From an uncultured Phycisphaera sp. (lineage in GTDB: Bacteria; Planctomycetota; Phycisphaerae; Phycisphaerales; SM1A02): a stretch of 6,791 bases of DNA. Position numbers and translations under genes: made by a program. Under the pieces are notes generated by a model. That model did no database searches and was not told where the DNA came from. It saw only the letters and a list, made by a program, of their open reading frames with translations. Position 1 is the stretch's first letter, and each line of letters begins with the position of its first letter. Of the stretch, positions 5,730-6,791 are shown in pieces. Location of the stretch: the NCBI GenBank assembly GCA_937911845.1, contig CALDQF010000097.1, forward strand, positions 1-6,791, read 5' to 3'.

Positions 5730-6791
5730 TTGGGACACGCCGCTGAATCTGGTTCAATTATGGCCAACCCGGTCCACCACGACGCGGGGACCGAGGCGGG
5801 GGAGGGGCTGAAAGCCTGGCGACTCTACCTGCGGACTTGTATTGAGAACGCCGCTTCCGACCTGCACATCAAATCAGATGCTCCACCGAAGATCAGGATC
5901 CGGGGTGAGCTTCGCAAGATGGCCGCGCCAAACTGCACCAAAGATTTGATGTTCCAAATTGCGAAGGACGTGCTCGATGAGTCGCAGTACGCGATGTTCT
6001 CGCAAAAGGGCCAGATCGACTTTGCCTACGACTACGAATCCACGAACTCCGACGATGATGTGGTTCGCCGGTTCCGGGTGAACTTGTTCATGGCCCGAGG
6101 CAAGCCGGCCATCGCGGCCCGTTTGATCACAAGCCAGATCATGGACTTCGAAAGTTTGAACCTCCCCGAAGTCTTGGGTGAAGTTTCCATGCGGGCTCAA
6201 GGGTTGATCTTGTTTGCCGGAGTGACCGGTTCTGGCAAGTCGACCTCTATTGCTTCGATGCTGCAGTACGTCAATCAGCGAAAGCGTTGCCACATCGTCA
6301 CCATCGAAGACCCGATCGAATATTTGTTCCAAGACGACAAAGCCAATATCAACCAGCGTGAAGTTGGCATCGACTGCCTGTCCTTTAACGAAGCGCTGCG
6401 GGCCTTGGTGCGGGAAGACCCCGACATTGTGCTCGTTGGTGAAATGCGGGACTACGAAACATTTGAAGCTGCTATTCGAGCGGCTGAAACTGGCCACTTG
6501 GTCTTTGGAACCATCCACGCCTCCTCCGCGTGGCAGACGTTTGGTCGGATCTATGACCTTTTTCCCGAAGGTGAGCGGGAGCAGATTCGAAAACTGTTGT
6601 CGTACAACCTCCAGGCCATCATTTACCAGCGGCTGTTGCCCACGTTGAAGCCAGAAGTGGCACGGGCTCCTGCGCTTGAGATCCTGCTCAACACTCCGAT
6701 CGTTCAAAAGTACATCCTCGAAGGCCGGGAAAAGGATCTTCTTGAGGTGATGAAGAACAGTACCGATGAAGGAATGCAGGACTTCACGACC
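5730..6791 (+). CDS. pilT: PilT/PilU-family type IV pilus retraction ATPase (3'-partial)
   Basis: This is a secretion-type ATPase of the PilT/PilU family, which forms a cytoplasmic hexamer at the base of the type IV pilus and drives pilus disassembly in twitching motility. The frame stays open to the last base; 354 codons are present and few should be missing. Counting from TTG 5730, the N-terminal domain includes ASDLHIKS (about 42-49), the family hallmark. Walker A GVTGSGKST is at 164-172, the Asp box VTIEDPIEY contains Glu193, Walker B ends in LVGEMRD with Glu238, and the His box has His256 and His263 (ETGHLVFGTIH). All catalytic motifs are intact. The C-terminal part, TPIVQKYILEG followed by EGMQDF, resembles PilU as much as PilT, and the PilT signature AIRNLIRE is not seen, so the exact subtype is open. 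A short acidic insertion, STNSDDDVV, lies near 103-111. The GGAGG site favours TTG 5730; ATG 5760 would give a protein ten residues shorter. No other pilus gene is in the window. Confidence 0.93.
   Translation, partial: MGHAAESGSIMANPVHHDAGTEAGEGLKAWRLYLRTCIENAASDLHIKSDAPPKIRIRGELRKMAAPNCTKDLMFQIAKDVLDESQYAMFSQKGQIDFAYDYESTNSDDDVVRRFRVNLFMARGKPAIAARLITSQIMDFESLNLPEVLGEVSMRAQGLILFAGVTGSGKSTSIASMLQYVNQRKRCHIVTIEDPIEYLFQDDKANINQREVGIDCLSFNEALRALVREDPDIVLVGEMRDYETFEAAIRAAETGHLVFGTIHASSAWQTFGRIYDLFPEGEREQIRKLLSYNLQAIIYQRLLPTLKPEVARAPALEILLNTPIVQKYILEGREKDLLEVMKNSTDEGMQDFTT

Noticed and set aside
5874..6707. Long open frame (277 codons) on the - strand
   Set aside because: It lies antisense to the pilus ATPase, whose motifs are all in the + frame; its translation shows no recognisable domain and is a codon-bias shadow.
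1..6791. Search for tRNA, rRNA, CRISPR, insertion sequences, attachment sites and defence genes
   Set aside because: None seen. The window is packed with conserved housekeeping genes in intact frames, without terminal inverted repeats, spacer arrays or tRNA-like folds.

Overview
The window holds six protein-coding genes of an ordinary bacterial chromosome and almost no free space. Moderately high GC (about 55-60% by eye), a PilT/PilU-type pilus ATPase, an MsbA-like exporter and an accB-accC pair point to a Gram-negative-type bacterium. The AccC and PilT variants, and the C-terminal motif of the small hypothetical protein, look most like Planctomycetota. That taxonomic call is an impression from memory, not a computed result.

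Layout. On the + strand, 1-1404 is the 3' part of an ABC exporter (membrane domain plus ATPase). It is followed after 31 bases by a 245-residue membrane-anchored protein with a regular leucine heptad zipper (1436-2173). Then come accB (2251-2748) and accC (2752-4098), which encode the biotin carrier and biotin carboxylase subunits of acetyl-CoA carboxylase. On the - strand, guaB (IMP dehydrogenase, 5591-4107) runs tail to tail against accC with only 8 bases between stop codons. It stands head to head with a PilT/PilU-family ATPase gene (5730 to the window end, + strand, cut at its 3' end). The shared divergent spacer is 138 bp.

How the genes relate. accB and accC act together in malonyl-CoA synthesis and are almost certainly co-transcribed and translationally linked. 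guaB (guanine nucleotide synthesis) and the pilus ATPase are separate transcription units that share a divergent promoter region. The ABC exporter and the hypothetical protein may be co-transcribed, but no functional link is evident.

The least explained parts are short. An imperfect 16/17-bp direct repeat and a 7-bp hairpin lie just before accB. A sigma70-like promoter sits so close to guaB that its mRNA may be leaderless, and a similar -10-like box precedes the hypothetical gene. A 7-bp dyad lies in the accC/guaB junction. No RNA gene, mobile element, CRISPR array or clearly new system was found. No gene-free stretch exceeds 140 bases.
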